From Pseudomonas sp. Marseille-Q3773 (lineage in GTDB: Bacteria > Pseudomonadota > Gammaproteobacteria > Pseudomonadales > Pseudomonadaceae): 64,000 nucleotides of DNA. Of this stretch, positions 63,798-64,000 are shown piece after piece. The DNA is taken from NCBI RefSeq assembly GCF_916618955.1, contig NZ_OU745390.1:2046001-2110000 (forward strand), read 5' to 3'. The first letter of the stretch is position 1. Every line of letters starts with the position of its first letter. A program made the position numbers and the translations under genes. The notes beneath the pieces are model-generated. The model saw nothing but the letters and a program-made list of their open reading frames with translations. It was not told the DNA's origin and did not search any database.

Positions 63798-63863
63798 CCG
63801 GAATCACCCTTTGGGGTGAGCGCCTGTGCGCCTCGTCCGGCTCACCCCAAAGGGTGATTCCGG
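63798..63863. repeat. Perfect 24-bp inverted repeat upstream of the LuxR gene
   Basis: Arms 63798-63821 and 63840-63863 are exact complements around an 18-base loop. Each arm holds TCACCCTTTGGGGTGA-like near-palindromes, so the structure offers two mirrored operator-like sites in the divergent promoter region. Confidence 0.75.
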
Positions 63864-63996
63864 GTACCTGCGGGGTGTGGGAGCATCAATCCGCCCCACG
63901 CTGCGAGCCCCGCGCTCGACCTCCTTGCACAACGCCCACCGGCAGCGAGCCCCCTCGCCTGCTGCGGTGTCCTGCATCCCTTTCCAGGAGTTAGCA

Positions 63997-64000
63997 ATGC
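63997..64000 (+). CDS. Start codon of the next divergent gene, cut by the window edge
   Basis: AGGAG at 63986-63990 lies six bases before an ATG at 63997-63999, the last bases of the window. A gene running to the right is likely; its product cannot be seen. Confidence 0.5.

Overview
The window is GC-rich DNA (about 64-65% by eye) from a Pseudomonas, most likely the P. putida group. It carries the complete lanthanide/calcium PQQ-alcohol dehydrogenase (ped/erc) cluster, a catBCA-catR locus, an Anbu-type proteasome-like operon, and many REP/BIME repeats of the P. putida kind. The species call is inference; no rRNA or tRNA gene was seen.

Layout. Bases 1-2750 hold the 3' end of a thiamine-diphosphate enzyme and a small membrane protein. 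Bases 3046-26859 are the ped/erc cluster: hybrid kinase ErcS and regulator-like iron alcohol dehydrogenase ErcA, pqqD2, an easily missed 23-residue pqqA, the aldehyde dehydrogenase PedI, the lanthanide quinoprotein PedH, a metallohydrolase, a SoxYZ-like carrier, PedG, cytochrome PedF, the calcium quinoprotein PedE, a pentapeptide protein, PedR2/PedS2, the PedA1-A2-B-C transporter, a rhodanese-like protein, response regulator ErbR/AgmR, hybrid kinase ErcS' and a FIST protein. Several promoters in the cluster share related sequence motifs. Together the genes oxidise alcohols to aldehydes and acids in the periplasm, pass electrons to cytochrome c, supply PQQ, and sense metal and substrate.

Bases 27037-33740 hold a porin and a pstSCAB phosphate transporter with a Pho box. 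In the place where phoU often sits there is a Fic-like/HAD-like gene pair. Bases 33966-38106 hold a low-complexity secreted protein, two MFS transporters and two small proteins. Bases 38774-42675 are the ATP-grasp / alpha-E / transglutaminase / Anbu operon. Bases 42829-47681 hold a five-gene catabolic operon in which every junction is a 4-nt overlap, with a divergent LysR regulator; its last gene, a shikimate-dehydrogenase homologue, ends early at a nonsense codon.

Bases 47717-56170 carry mixed accessory metabolism: formaldehyde dehydrogenase, a frameshifted glycine-rich secreted protein, a TPR protein, an atypical SDR, two LysR regulators, a lipoprotein, a DMT transporter, an aldo/keto reductase and a GNAT. 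Bases 56289-59722 are catBCA with divergent catR (catechol ortho-cleavage). The right end has an aldehyde dehydrogenase, a class III aminotransferase and a LuxR regulator whose upstream region contains a perfect 24-bp inverted repeat. A further gene begins at the last bases of the window.
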